This document shows positions 21,411 through 31,676 of a stretch of DNA of 64,000 bases, one piece after another (within the stretch, counting starts at the first letter, position 1; every line of letters begins with the position of its first letter). A model generated the notes under the pieces. The model made no database searches and had not been told where the DNA came from. It saw only the letters and a list, made by a program, of their open reading frames with translations. This DNA is from Diplodia intermedia (taxonomy: Eukaryota > Ascomycota > Dothideomycetes > Botryosphaeriales > Botryosphaeriaceae), in the NCBI GenBank assembly GCA_021495925.1, contig JAKEKT010000015.1, positions 372,001 through 436,000 of the forward strand. Reading direction: 5' to 3'. A program made the translations under genes and the position numbers.

Positions 21411-23036
21411 ATGCCAAAGAAGTACCAGCCGAGCTACAACAAGTCGTCCAGCAACTACGTGCATCCATCCCTGTCCTCGTCTCGAGAATCTCCCGGCGGC
21501 AATGCAGGTCCATCGTCTTCGCAGTCCGTCAACGACCGCCTGAACCAGCTGCGCCGCGAGCAAGCCCCCCGCTCCGCCATCGACCGCCGAAATGAGCTCG
21601 CCGAGTCTCTCACCGCGCGACCAGTCCACCCCGCCGTGAGGCAAATCCTCAACCTTCCCGAAGTCGCCGCCCCTAGGCCACGCGTTATAGCCAGAACAGG
21701 CAACGGTCGCCGCGTCCCGGGCCCTTCGGCGCCACAAAGTTGGTTGGAAAGCAGCAGACATGCGGCGGAATCTACCCCGCAGGCCCCCAGGCTATGGAAG
21801 GTCATGAGACCGCGCTTCACGGAACGATTGCCGTCACAGCGGAGCTTGGTCCACTACACCTGCAAAACGTTGGCCAAGAACTGGGAGTCGTTGCTGGAGT
21901 ACGAACAGCACTACCTGGGAACGCTACCTGTGCAGCTCAAGGATATTCTTCTCAGCTACCTGGCGGCATATGGCCCGGAAGACGGTATCACCCTGGAGAC
22001 TTTGCGGATTCTATTCCTGACCGACCACGAACTCGATGATGCCACGGGCAGCGATGAGCTCGTGCACCTCGATCTCACCGGTATGGTTTCGAAACAGTTT
22101 ACGCTTGGAGAGATCACAAAATACATCACGCAGGTCCCGGGACCCAAGAAGGATGCCCTTACCGATGCAATGAACAATCTTTCAGTTGATACGGAGGTTG
22201 CAGATTCTTGGGAAGACGCAGAGGAAGCCGAGCTGCCCGTCCTACCAAAATCGTCTCTTAACCCTCGGTTCCCTAATTTGACTCACTTGTCACTTGCATA
22301 CCCACGGAAGACATCATGGAGCCAACTCTTGACGCTGTCGTCCCATCTTCCGACCCTCACTCATCTGTCTCTGGCCTTTTGGCCCAGGCCGACCATGACT
22401 CCTCACGCAACTACAGCATCGATGGATAGCCAGCATGGAAGAGTAAGCCTTGGTGGTACTCACTTTTACTCCGAAATGGACGATGACTGGCAAGAAGCCG
22501 CGAATATTTTGCGCCGTTTGGCAAACAACACATACTGTCTCAAATGGCTTGACCTTTGCGGTTGCGATTGGACCTCTGCGCTGGTATGGGGTATCAACGA
22601 CCGCCAAGTTTCGTTCCCTCACGCACGCCGTGGCCTGGACAACACTAGTGACTGGGATATCAAGGACGCCAGGCCCTGTCCCGACTGGAACGGCAGCTGG
22701 CGGCAGGTCACGTACATCAATCTTTCCCAAGGCTGGATACCGCACAGCGTCCAGGCCATTCGGGCGTTGCCTGCTGGCATGTTGAGTTGCGAACTGCTCA
22801 GTTTTCTCAGAAGCGATAGAGGGAGGAAGATGGTAGAGAAGGTGCCGGCGGGCGAAGCGCAGACGCCTCACCAAACGCGGCGATGGATCGAAAAAGAGGG
22901 GGAGAATAGGAACATTGCGCATGCGATCAACAATCTAAGGAGATCGTCCAAGGGGCCGTATTGCGAAGTCGATTTTGGCTGGTCGAGCGATATTCTCTCG
23001 GGCTCGAGCAATTATGATGAGGTTTTCGAGGTATGA
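21411..23036 (+). CDS. uncharacterised 541-residue protein with leucine-rich-repeat-like segments
   Basis: A single exon from the ATG at 21411. N-terminal 130 residues are basic, Ser/Arg-rich and probably disordered (MPKKYQPSYNKSSSNYVHPS). Residues 140-200 look like a helical folded start (LWKVMRPRFTERLPSQRSLV, then LPVQLKDILLSYLAAYGPED). Afterwards several LRR-like beta-strand motifs appear: LVHLDLTGM, FPNLTHLSLAYP, LPTLTHLSLAFW, CLKWLDLCGCDW and VTYINLSQGWIP. I recognise the type as a conserved protein of filamentous fungi, but know no function. The LPVQLKDILLSYL start could be a diverged F-box-like helix pair, which with LRRs would suggest a substrate adaptor; this is a guess. It ends in YDEVFEV with no targeting signal. 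Confidence 0.85.
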   Translation: MPKKYQPSYNKSSSNYVHPSLSSSRESPGGNAGPSSSQSVNDRLNQLRREQAPRSAIDRRNELAESLTARPVHPAVRQILNLPEVAAPRPRVIARTGNGRRVPGPSAPQSWLESSRHAAESTPQAPRLWKVMRPRFTERLPSQRSLVHYTCKTLAKNWESLLEYEQHYLGTLPVQLKDILLSYLAAYGPEDGITLETLRILFLTDHELDDATGSDELVHLDLTGMVSKQFTLGEITKYITQVPGPKKDALTDAMNNLSVDTEVADSWEDAEEAELPVLPKSSLNPRFPNLTHLSLAYPRKTSWSQLLTLSSHLPTLTHLSLAFWPRPTMTPHATTASMDSQHGRVSLGGTHFYSEMDDDWQEAANILRRLANNTYCLKWLDLCGCDWTSALVWGINDRQVSFPHARRGLDNTSDWDIKDARPCPDWNGSWRQVTYINLSQGWIPHSVQAIRALPAGMLSCELLSFLRSDRGRKMVEKVPAGEAQTPHQTRRWIEKEGENRNIAHAINNLRRSSKGPYCEVDFGWSSDILSGSSNYDEVFEV

Positions 23037-24112
23037 GCAGGGTAGGATGGAGCTCAAAGGTGGATGAAGAAAGGGTTTGGATCAGTGGGCCAAACGTCGC
23101 CCGTATCTCTGGGCTTGTAATCTCTGGGTCTCACGACAACTCGGCGGTGGGTTGAAGGCTTTCACAGGTGTTCATAAAAGTAAAAAGTTAGACTTGATTC
23201 TACTTCCGGATTTCAAGATCAAGAACTTCTCTCAGTTGCCCTCCGTTTCGCTTTCTTGGAAATATGTTTCCTTCTTGTCTTATATTTACATATTTACACT
23301 CTCTGAAGTGCGTACGTATCTAGTGCAGAATGGGAGGGTCTCAGACTCAACGGTAAATTCGCGTCTTGGAGTATATGACTGACAATGATTGTAGGAAACA
23401 ACTGCGGTTGCCGATCGTGTGAAGCGACAGTGCCATCAAGCATGAAAGGATGAATTCTAGGGTTTCCTGCATCAAACGGCTGCAGCTGCAGCTCCAGATG
23501 AGGAAATAATATGCCTAAATCTTCGCCGCCGGCCTACCCTTCTCGCATCACTTGATTTCTTTTTCAAAAGATCGTTGCCATCGGAAGCACTCTGCCTAAT
23601 TCTCCTCCAGAACGGAAAAGGTTATCCACGATACCGAAGACTACGTGAAGGTGGATCCCGAGCTCCACGTTTGGGATAAGTGCCTCGTGGAGTGGAACGC
23701 GTCAGGCATCTATCCGCTGCTCAGCTCCTCTTGAGTGTCAGATTGGTTGCAAATGCCCATACCAAAGAGATTGGCTGTCAAGACAACCCTCATACGGCTC
23801 CTCAGCGAGCGCGTCCCGTTGCTCCTGACCCGATCGTCGAGCGAGCCTACCCTCTTGTCCATATTTTGACACGCTTCATGAATTTTAGCGACTGTCAGCT
23901 AGACGCAAAGGTACGTTGCATTGGGTGTTCAGAGATCTGAGCTGGCGGTCGACAGGCAGTCTGCGAGCCATCACCTTCCACCAAACAATTCGAAGCGCTG
24001 GGTTACCACCGCAGGTGATTTCGCAAATCACCCTGGCGACGGCCTCCCCCACTTTAGGCTTAGCGTCGAAATCTGTCCCGGTGATCCAGCGGCTTCTGCC
24101 ATGCCCGCCGCA

Positions 24113-24120
24113 TATATAAA
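24113..24120 (+). promoter_or_regulatory. orphan TATA box with pyrimidine-rich initiator
   Basis: TATATAAA followed by a CT-rich stretch (24122-24180) has the architecture of a strong fungal promoter, yet no convincing coding sequence follows. It may drive a non-coding RNA or be left over from a lost gene. Confidence 0.4.
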
Positions 24121-24479
24121 CCCCTCTTCCCTTGGCCTCTCTCTCCTCTCCTTCTTTTCTTCTTCGTGCTACTCCCTTACTGGCGCGTTCGAGGAGGTTG
24201 GTGGAAAAGGGACTTGAAGGCCTGGGCAGGGCACCACTTCAAGCCTGGGGTTTTCTCTGTGGCAGCAGAGTTTTTTTCTCCCCTGCGTTGGCAATGAGGA
24301 AGTTTTCCGAGCCTTCGCGTCTTTCGTTGAACGACTGGACTCTGATCCGGTCTTCGAGGAAGGGGATTTGCTTAAGAGAAAAAGCCCTTGCTTGTGAGGG
24401 CAAGAGTCTCTGCTTAAGACAAGAGCCTCCGATTAAGAGAAGAGCCATTGCAGCTGCGCCAGCCGCGCTCTCGCTCATC

Positions 24480-24712
24480 GTCGTGGTGACGCGACCTCAA
24501 ACCCCTCGCGCTGCGCGTTCGCGGCGACGAGCGCCTCCCCAATGGTGGTAGAGTCGAGCTTCTTCGCGTCGATTCAGCTGTCCTTCGGCTTCACGACGTC
24601 ATCTTTGAGCACGGCGATGGTGTCGCGGTCGGCGGCGACGGCAACGGCGGCGGCCAGCGCGTCGTTCATGGTTGCGACCTTCCTACCGGCGGTGATCTTT
24701 GGGTTGTGCATC
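24480..24712 (-). pseudogene. possible coding relic on the minus strand, family not recognised
   Basis: Reading leftwards from an ATG near 24712: HNPKITAGRKVATMNDALAA, then AADRDTIAVLKDDVVKPKDS, a TGA stop, then in the same frame IDAKKLDSTTIGEALVAANA and QREGFEVAS. The GC-ending codon bias and helix-like composition suggest former coding sequence interrupted by a stop. I do not recognise the family, and chance cannot be excluded. Confidence 0.25.
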
Positions 24713-25156
24713 TCCACGAAGCCTTACTTTTATGCGACCAGGCCTTCAACTCACCACCCCAGCCTCTCACCCCAGCAGCAGCGTTGAGGTTCAGCGCAGG
24801 CACCCCACGCCCAGGCCCAAGGCCAACGAAACCCTCATGGACATGGGCGGCGGCGATCATGCCTCTACAAACCTACACCACTTCCGACCGCAGCGGTACG
24901 AAAGACAGCCGTATGCCATGCCTCTCACGAGCTTCAACTCCCGCGTCAAGTGAGATTGCACACAGGTTCATCAGAAAAGCCGTTAGCTCATTGTCATATC
25001 GCGTGTCTACACCTCACAGAGAACCCATTACCACCCACCCACCTCACCCAAATCGCTTCCAAACTCCCCAAAAGCAGCCGCGACCCAAGAAGAACAAAAC
25101 AACCCCGCCTGCCGCCCGGCGCCCGCCCACAACCGTCCCCCCCATCCAAACAAAAA

Positions 25157-26014
25157 TCAAACCAACAACGCCCCCCCATCCGTCGTGACCACACTCCCCG
25201 TCGCATTCGCATCGCGCATGAGATACAAAAACGCCTCGGCGACATCCTCGACCCTCCCCACCCTCCCCGTCGGCAACCTCGCCTCCAACGCCTCAAACAC
25301 CTTGCGCTTCTCCCCCTCCCCGCCCGCGCCCACCATGCCGTCCCACAGCCCCGTGTCGACGGCGCCCGGCGCGACGCAGTTGACGCGGATGCGCGCGGGC
25401 GCCAGGTCCAGCGCCAGCGAGCGCGTCATGCCCAGCAGCCCCGTCGCGAAGCCGCCGACGACGGCCCAGCCGGGCAGCGGGCGGTGCGCGGCGGTGCCGG
25501 ACGTCAGCGTGAACGACGACAGCGTGCCGGATGGCAGCGTCTGTGCTGCTGCCCGCGCGCATGCCAGCGCGCCGAAGAAGCGCACCGTGCCCGCGCGCCG
25601 CACGCGCGGCGTCGAGGCGTCGGCGAGGGGGATCGTGGCGAGGGCGTCGCCCGCGCTGTAGACGATGTGGTCGATGGTGGTGGTCGTCGTCTTGCCGTCG
25701 CCTGTGGGCGAGGGGCGCGCGGTGATGGTGGCGAAGAGGTTGGCGACGTTGGCGTCGAGCGCGTCGTCGTCGGCGGCGCCCAGGTCGCAGACGACGCCGG
25801 GCGCGACGCGGCCCTCGGACGCGGCGGTGGGGTAGGCGGCCGAGAGGGCGGCGACGGCGGCCGCGAGGCGGGTGGCGTTGGACGAGGAGATGGTGACGGC
25901 GGCGCCGTGCTCGAGCGAGGCTTCGGCGACGCCGTAGCCGATGCCGGCGCTGCCGCCGATGATGAGGACGTGCTTGCCGGCGAGCTTGGAGACGTATTTG
26001 CGTTGGTCTGTCAT
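25157..26014 (-). CDS. short-chain dehydrogenase/reductase (SDR) lacking the canonical YxxxK pair
   Basis: A single-exon protein of 285 residues from the ATG at 26014. The Rossmann nucleotide site is intact: LIIGGSAGIGYGVAEA (GxxxGxG at 20-26). IDHIVYSAGDA corresponds to the NNAG strand, and SFTLTSGTAAHRPLPGW carries the catalytic-Ser strand. The segment aligned to the Tyr-x-x-x-Lys helix reads WAVVGGFATGLLGMTRSLAL, with Val and Ala where Tyr and Lys should be. RIRVNCVAPGAVDTGLW and the terminal GSVVTTDGGALLV are normal SDR structural blocks. So the fold and cofactor site look functional but classical oxidoreductase chemistry is doubtful. Fungi have a clade of such GW-VV-type SDRs. Codon use is extremely GC-rich, as in the neighbouring genes. 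Transcribed towards the gene-poor region; 1.1 kb from EMC1. Confidence 0.88.
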   Translation of the reverse strand: MTDQRKYVSKLAGKHVLIIGGSAGIGYGVAEASLEHGAAVTISSSNATRLAAAVAALSAAYPTAASEGRVAPGVVCDLGAADDDALDANVANLFATITARPSPTGDGKTTTTTIDHIVYSAGDALATIPLADASTPRVRRAGTVRFFGALACARAAAQTLPSGTLSSFTLTSGTAAHRPLPGWAVVGGFATGLLGMTRSLALDLAPARIRVNCVAPGAVDTGLWDGMVGAGGEGEKRKVFEALEARLPTGRVGRVEDVAEAFLYLMRDANATGSVVTTDGGALLV

Positions 26015-27099
26015 GGTGGTGGCGTGTTGGCGGATCGTGAAGTGTTGTTGGGTTTTTTAATGTGGTTTTGTGTCTTGATGCGCGGCAGTGAGGCGGAGCT
26101 TGCGGTCAGTTGAATTGGCCAGGATTCATCTGTCAAGAACTCGCTTGAGCTATATAAATACTACATTCGCGGCGTCTGGGTGGTGGCGTTCGCAAGGGAG
26201 AGTTGAGATGCATGATGGTGGTGGTTGCATGGTCGGAGTTTGCACGGAGTTAGGTGGATCGAAGGGCCTTTGACGTCAGCACTTCATACATGGACCGGGA
26301 GAACCTAAAGCAAACGCCCCTCGGCACCCGAGAAGAGCGACATGATCCAATTGAGTAGAATGGTCGTGTCTCGGACTTGCTCTTCGCGAGGACGTCCTTC
26401 ACTGCGTAGCGTCAGTTTGTAATACACGGATCTACGGTTAACTCCGTACAAGTGCAGTCGAGCAGCAGCAGCTTGTAGAGTAAGCTGCAGTTATACGAAG
26501 CCTCCCGTGAGCCGCGTCGCACCAGGACCCCGCGTGACTCGGTACAGTTCAGCAAGCATTTGTAAGGCGCAGACTGTAGCGTCCCCAATTCCGGGGAAAC
26601 TGACCTGTGGCTGCGCGAACTGCCCTCCAAGCTGCGCCTCACCCTAGCATCGTAGTCTAGCATTCCGCGCGGAGCCGGTTCTGCTTCCGCCGGACGCTCG
26701 CTGCTTGAGCCGGCCATGTTTCCGCCGCCGGACACTCGCTGCTTGAGCCGGTCCTATCCCGCCGGACACTCACTGCCCTACATCCGCCGGCGGCTCACTA
26801 CTCGAGCCGCTCCATCTCTTGGGGCTTAGCAGGGTCCACGAACTTTGATGCCATGCGAAGGATGGCTTCGATACTCGGGGCCTCAGCGCCTAAATCCGCA
26901 TCCTGATCGGCGCGGGTCGAACCGGATTCACGGTATCACAAGACGAGGGATCCTGGACTTCGTCAAAGTACATACTACATAGTCTACGTAGCATCTGTTG
27001 CACCTTGTTTCGCCTCACCGCAAATTCCAGGGTAATTAGGTCGTCAAATCTATCATACTTTTTGAACCTCGTGATTCCAACCGTCACATCGTCGATATT
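26015..27099. other. SDR promoter region and EMC1 3' flank
   Basis: An AT-rich TATA-like patch (TATATAAATA at about 26150) lies 140 bp upstream of the SDR start and can be read on either strand. A degenerate repeat lies at 26688..26812. No gene recognised. Confidence 0.5.
26688..26812 (+). repeat. degenerate tandem repeat, about 30-38 bp unit, four copies
   Basis: Four successive copies of a unit like TCCGCCGGACACTCGCTGC followed (in three) by a TTGAGCCGG-type end; the third copy is shortened. Visible by eye from the recurring CCGCCGGA and GAGCCG blocks. Function unknown. Confidence 0.65.
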
Positions 27100-30037
27100 C
27101 TACGTTATCTGCCATCTGGCGTTGATCTGCTTCCTTCGCACCTGTAAGGGTCGTTAGTCATGACAGGGAACATGCATGGGGAAATCCGGGGACAAGGGAA
27201 AACTCACCAGAGGCGCCACGAAAAGCACGCCCACAAAGAGCGCCGCAACCGTCGTCATTAGCTGCACGCGGTTGAACCCCTTGCCCAGAATATCAAACGC
27301 GAAACTGGGCGATACCCTCGTCCCGAATACATCCAGCCCATATCCAAACACCAAGCTGGTGCTCTCCAACACCGCAGGGCTAGTCATGACCTTCTTCACC
27401 CCAAGCACCTCCCTCTTGTGGTTTAGATATTGGATCGGGTTGAACTCTATAGTCGGAGAATAGCGAATAAGACCCTCGGCTGCCTCTTCGGGAGTTGGGT
27501 CGCGGCCAACGGGGCGCCGCGGATCCAGGATCTGACGGGGGATCCCAACGATCGATTTGGATTCTGGAAGGGTGACTAGGAGCCATTTAGACGTAATTCC
27601 CTGCGCCGTCTGTGTCACTGCCATGTGGGAGATGGACTCCGGGATGTGATAGGTCTGCGCGAGGACGTGCGGCTTGGCGGATTCGCCGACCACCCCGGCG
27701 AAGGGCCGAATTGCGGAATAGTTCGCGGCGGCGCCGAAAGGACCACGGTCGTTAGGCAGCGTGGACTCGTAGAACTCAGCAACCACCAGTTGGTGGCCCT
27801 TTGAAGGTGTCTCCAGCGAGCCAAGAGTGAACGAGTACGTGAGCCAGTTCTCGGACAACGCGCTGGCAATAGTCTGGCTAGTGTCGACGCCGTCATGAGA
27901 GGCCTGCCACAAGATAGCGCCGGATACGCCGTCCAGCAGGTAGACGGACAAGACACCGGCAGGCTCAGCTACTGCAGTGACTAAGGCCAAGTTCGGGTTA
28001 AGGTACTTGTAAAGGACTCGGCGATCCCCAAGAACCTTGCCAATGGAAGCAACCGGATCGTTCGCTGGCCTGGGAGTGACGTTAATGATGCGCTCTCCAG
28101 CTGCAGGCGCAAACCTCCATGCCAAATCAGAGCTGGACCAGAAGCCCTTGATCTCGCCGTCCGAAATTTTGTATGAAACCTCAGACTCTTCTGCGATATC
28201 AGTGACATCATCAGTGTCCAGCTCAAGTGCCAGCTTGAGGGGAACACTGCGAATTAGATTGCCGGAGGTTGCATTGAGGAGAACGTGTCGACCGAGCTGC
28301 GGGAAGATGGCGGCAATTTGTCCCTTGGCATTGACGCTGAGCTCAACTTCCTCAACCTTGCCTCCGGATGGTAGCTCCAGAATATCGTGGTTCCAAGCAA
28401 TTTCACCTCCGCTGACGGCCACAAAGCGACCGCTTTCAGTTGCGACAACGACAGGCTTATTCAGTCCAAAAACGTCTCGTCTTGCCTTCTCGAAAACATC
28501 AGACTCGGCATTCTGGGCAACGAAACGGCTTGGGAGCGTTTGTAGGAATTCCGGGAGATGCTCCAAATCCTTGAGATGTCTTTTAATCCTGTGCACGTAG
28601 GCGGCTAGGACATTCTGGTGTGTTTCAATTTCCAGTTCCTGGGCCAAGGATTCCTCACCGGGGAGGTCGACCCAAATAGCTTCAAGAGCACCTGCTAGGA
28701 CTTCCGGCCGGGACCACGTCGGATCTCCATTGCGGAGAAGATCCCAAGTTCCACTGGAGAGATACACGGCGGTCCTTACGGCCGATGCGCCGCCATCGCG
28801 AACAGCCACCTCGGAAACAGCATGGATAGGGTAGACGGTGTCATCGATGACAGGGGTCTTGACAGGCCAACGCCCAAGAACTCCATGGGAGGCGGAAGAA
28901 AGCACGAATACCTCCTCTGGCGTAATCCTGGTGAAGTAGACATTCGCATCCGTCGTGCTTGTCGAAAATGCTCCCTTGCCAGCCAGCTTCGGCAGGTCAT
29001 AGGCCTTGGAAATAGAACCAGCTTTGTAATCCGCATGGAATACTTCCGCCCAATGGCTGCCCGCCGTCTGATAATGAACCAAGAAATGCGGCAGAGAGTT
29101 GATACTGTGCGGTGCGTGGAGGACAACCTTCTGGATTTCCTCTCCGCTGTTGTTCTCGATGTTAAATGTAGAGACGCTCTTACTCCCGATGGTGTTCACC
29201 TTCAACGACTTGAAGGTCTTATCCGTCCAAGCGAGCAGCGGCGAGGCTGTGTTGGCTCCAACAAACAGGATATCGTCCGTAGTTGCGATGTCGTTGTCAG
29301 ACGAGAGTGTGTATTGGTCAAGCTTCAGGCCAGTCACGGGGTCGATGGAGGTGACCTTGAGTTTCAGGCCACCGAGCATGGTCGAGTGCAACGAGATGGA
29401 GTAGATTGCGGTGGCGGAAGTCGAGATCTGGAACGGGGCATCGCCGCTGCGCATCCTGTCAGCGTCGTACTTGGACCTGCGAAGATGCAGTCTACCTGTT
29501 GTCGTCGAACTCCCACTTGACTGCGCCAGTCTGACCGTCTAGTCTTCGGACGGTCGAGCTGCTGCCACCGAACAGGACAACGACGTCCTTCACGCCGCTC
29601 GCAGTTGCCGAGGCATCAGCGAGCTCCAGGACCTCAAGGTCCTTGACGGGAGCATTGTTGAAGGAGCTGCTCCAAGCGAGCTTCCCGTCTGCGGCATCCC
29701 AAGCGGAAACCTGGCCTTCCACGGCGCTGATGACGATGTCCTGGTTCTCGCCAGCCCTCAGGAAGCCATCAAGGGAGCTTGGGCTGGAGGCCAGCGGCTG
29801 TCTCCACACAGCAGAGCCATCTTTGGGGTTCACGGCGCCAAGCACGAGCTTGTCGGACAGGGTGTAGAGCAGCGAGGCCTTCGTATCGGAGCGCGGCTGA
29901 TGGAAGAAGGTAGCGTGCTGCTGGGGCTGGCCGAGCAGGGCGAAGTGGTAGTCGACATGGTAGGCGTCGTCGGCAAAGACGGCAAGGGTCGCGGGGACCA
30001 GGGAGGCGGCCAATGCCAGCAGCCTGGGAAGCAGCAT
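27100..30037 (-). CDS. EMC1: ER membrane protein complex subunit 1
   Basis: Exons 29496..30037, 27208..29455 and 27100..27141 give 943 residues. The ATG at 30037 begins a signal peptide (MLLPRLLALAASLVPATLAV). It is followed by FADDAYHVDYHFALLGQPQ and PQQ-like beta-propeller segments (LLYTLSDKLVLGAVNPKDGS, VKWEFDDNR), the luminal propellers of EMC1. The C-terminal DUF1620 region contains GVLSVYLLDGVSGAILW, NWLTYSF, ILDPRRPVG, TPEEAAEGLIRYSP and LNHKREVLG, strongly diagnostic. One transmembrane helix near the end (TVAALFVGVLFVAPLV) is followed, after the last intron, by VRRKQINARWQIT. EMC inserts terminal and multipass membrane helices in the ER. Introns are small: 40 nt (29456..29495) and 66 nt; the last exon is 42 nt. 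Shares a 1.6-kb divergent promoter region with RSR1. Confidence 0.95.
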
Positions 30038-31676
30038 CGTTCGTCGCTGGCAAGGCTGGCGGGCTGGATCGCGAGCTGAGGGCGGTGTTGCGGTTGCGGC
30101 GGAGCTTGCCGCAGGGCGCACGTGAGCGGCAGGGATGCGCTGGGCGGCCGGGTTCCGCCTGCAGGCTTAGGCCTCGGTGCCACAGGCCACTCCAGGCCGG
30201 CCGTTGCAGCTGCAGCACACGACGTGCGCCGTTGCGTCCCTGATTTTCCTCGTGCATTGTCCTTTGAAGGCCTGCAAATCAATTACGCTGGCACCACGCC
30301 CCATAATTACCCTCCGAGACGTGCTCCTGATCTGACTCTGCGCGCTCTCCTTGGGCTCTGGCACCTCCCCGAACGCTGGCCCGAGAGATTGCTGAGCTGT
30401 CGCAGCGCCAGCTGGCCGGCAGCCACGCGCTCAGCGGCGAGCCATGCCGCGCCAGGCCGGACCAGCTGCCGGGGCGCGCGTAGTGGCAGCAGGACAGGAG
30501 CGGTGGCTCAAGCGCGGGGGCACACGGGCAGGAGGCTTCGTGCTTGGATGCCTGGGTGCCTGGGTGCCTGTCTGCCTTGGCGGTGAGGCGCTCAAAGCTC
30601 GAGGCGTGTGGGCTCGCCGTGGAGCCACAGGGCCGCGCTGGAGCGTCTCCGTCTCGGCTCCTGCCTCGTCGCGCTTGCGGCAGACGGCGATCGTCTCGCC
30701 AATTGTGCATGCATTCTGATCGGGTTGTGCAGCACACGCAGGGGCACGCAACGTCCCGGGCGATTGGTGCCTGGCGAGGTCCAGCAGCAGAGCCGCCGCG
30801 CCGCCGCCCCTCGACTCGCTCAGTGGCTGCATGCTCGGGGCTAGCTGTGCCTGCCGGGGCGACCTAAGCCATGATTCTGTCATCCGCTTGGCCCGGCACC
30901 GTGCAATGCCCGTGCCGGGAGGTCCAAGTCGAGGGAAGGCTTCGAGCGCGCACTGATGCGGTTACGTCGACGCTCGCCTATCACTTTCAAGCTCCGCGAA
31001 ATTATGTCAACCGCCAACGCCTAAACAATCCAGCGCGCAGCACGAGCTGCGCAGCGCCGTCTATTAATCATGCCCGCGCCCTCCTCGCGCGCCCCATCGC
31101 AGACCTCACCACCTTGATACCCTCCCCCCAAGCCGCCTCCACCGCCGCTGCCACCCCCAAGGCCGCCGTCTGCTGCGCCAGCCTGTCCTCACGCCTCCCG
31201 CTGCCGAGCTCTCCCCGGCCTGCGCCCATCTCCGCAGCCCTCGTGCGCATCCTTGCTCCCGCCCACGACCCAGCGCCCTCGCTGCTGCCGGTGCGTAAAT
31301 GCTCCGCCAGCGTCGCCCGCAGGCCGCGACGCCCCGGGCGCCGCGCTGAGCCTCCCAATCGCGTGCACATGGCTGACAGGCGCCCTAGCAACCCCCGGTT
31401 GACTCGTTCCCACGGTACGCGCCGCGCACGGCTTCTCGTCCGAGCCGCACATCTCGAGAGCTAGACCGAGCATCCAGCACACCACCTCCGCCTGCGCCCT
31501 GGCCGAGCCACCTCGCAGGCAGCTCCGACACTCACTTTCTGTGTGGCGTGCTCCTGCGCCAGCTGCTGGCGCGAGGGCTCCGACTCCCACGCCCCAGCTC
31601 GTGCGAGCGCGCACCCTCCTCCGCCCCGTAATCGCCGTCTCCTCCAGCTTTCCCTGCCAGATATCGTCGCGGAGGC
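30038..31676. other. divergent EMC1/RSR1 promoter region
   Basis: 1.6 kb of GC-rich, non-coding DNA between the starts of two divergent genes. Many C-rich Pro/Arg-type open frames occur by composition only. Confidence 0.55.

Larger units (their letters stand above)
23037..25156. other. 2.1-kb gene-poor region with an orphan promoter-like element and a possible relic
   Basis: No supportable intact gene. A TATATAAA element near 24113 is followed by a pyrimidine-rich initiator zone but no good ATG frame. A minus-strand stretch at about 24480..24720 has coding character with a stop (listed separately). Near 24370-24450 a degenerate repeat of a CTTAAGA(GA)A-AGCC-type unit occurs. Confidence 0.5.

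Noticed and set aside
24950..26113. Plus-strand open frame of 387 codons across the SDR gene
   Set aside because: Antisense shadow of a very GC-rich gene; Arg/Gly/Ala-biased and motif-free.
26900..26960. GGTTCGA-like sequence on the minus strand resembling a tRNA B box
   Set aside because: No matching acceptor, D or anticodon stems can be built around it.
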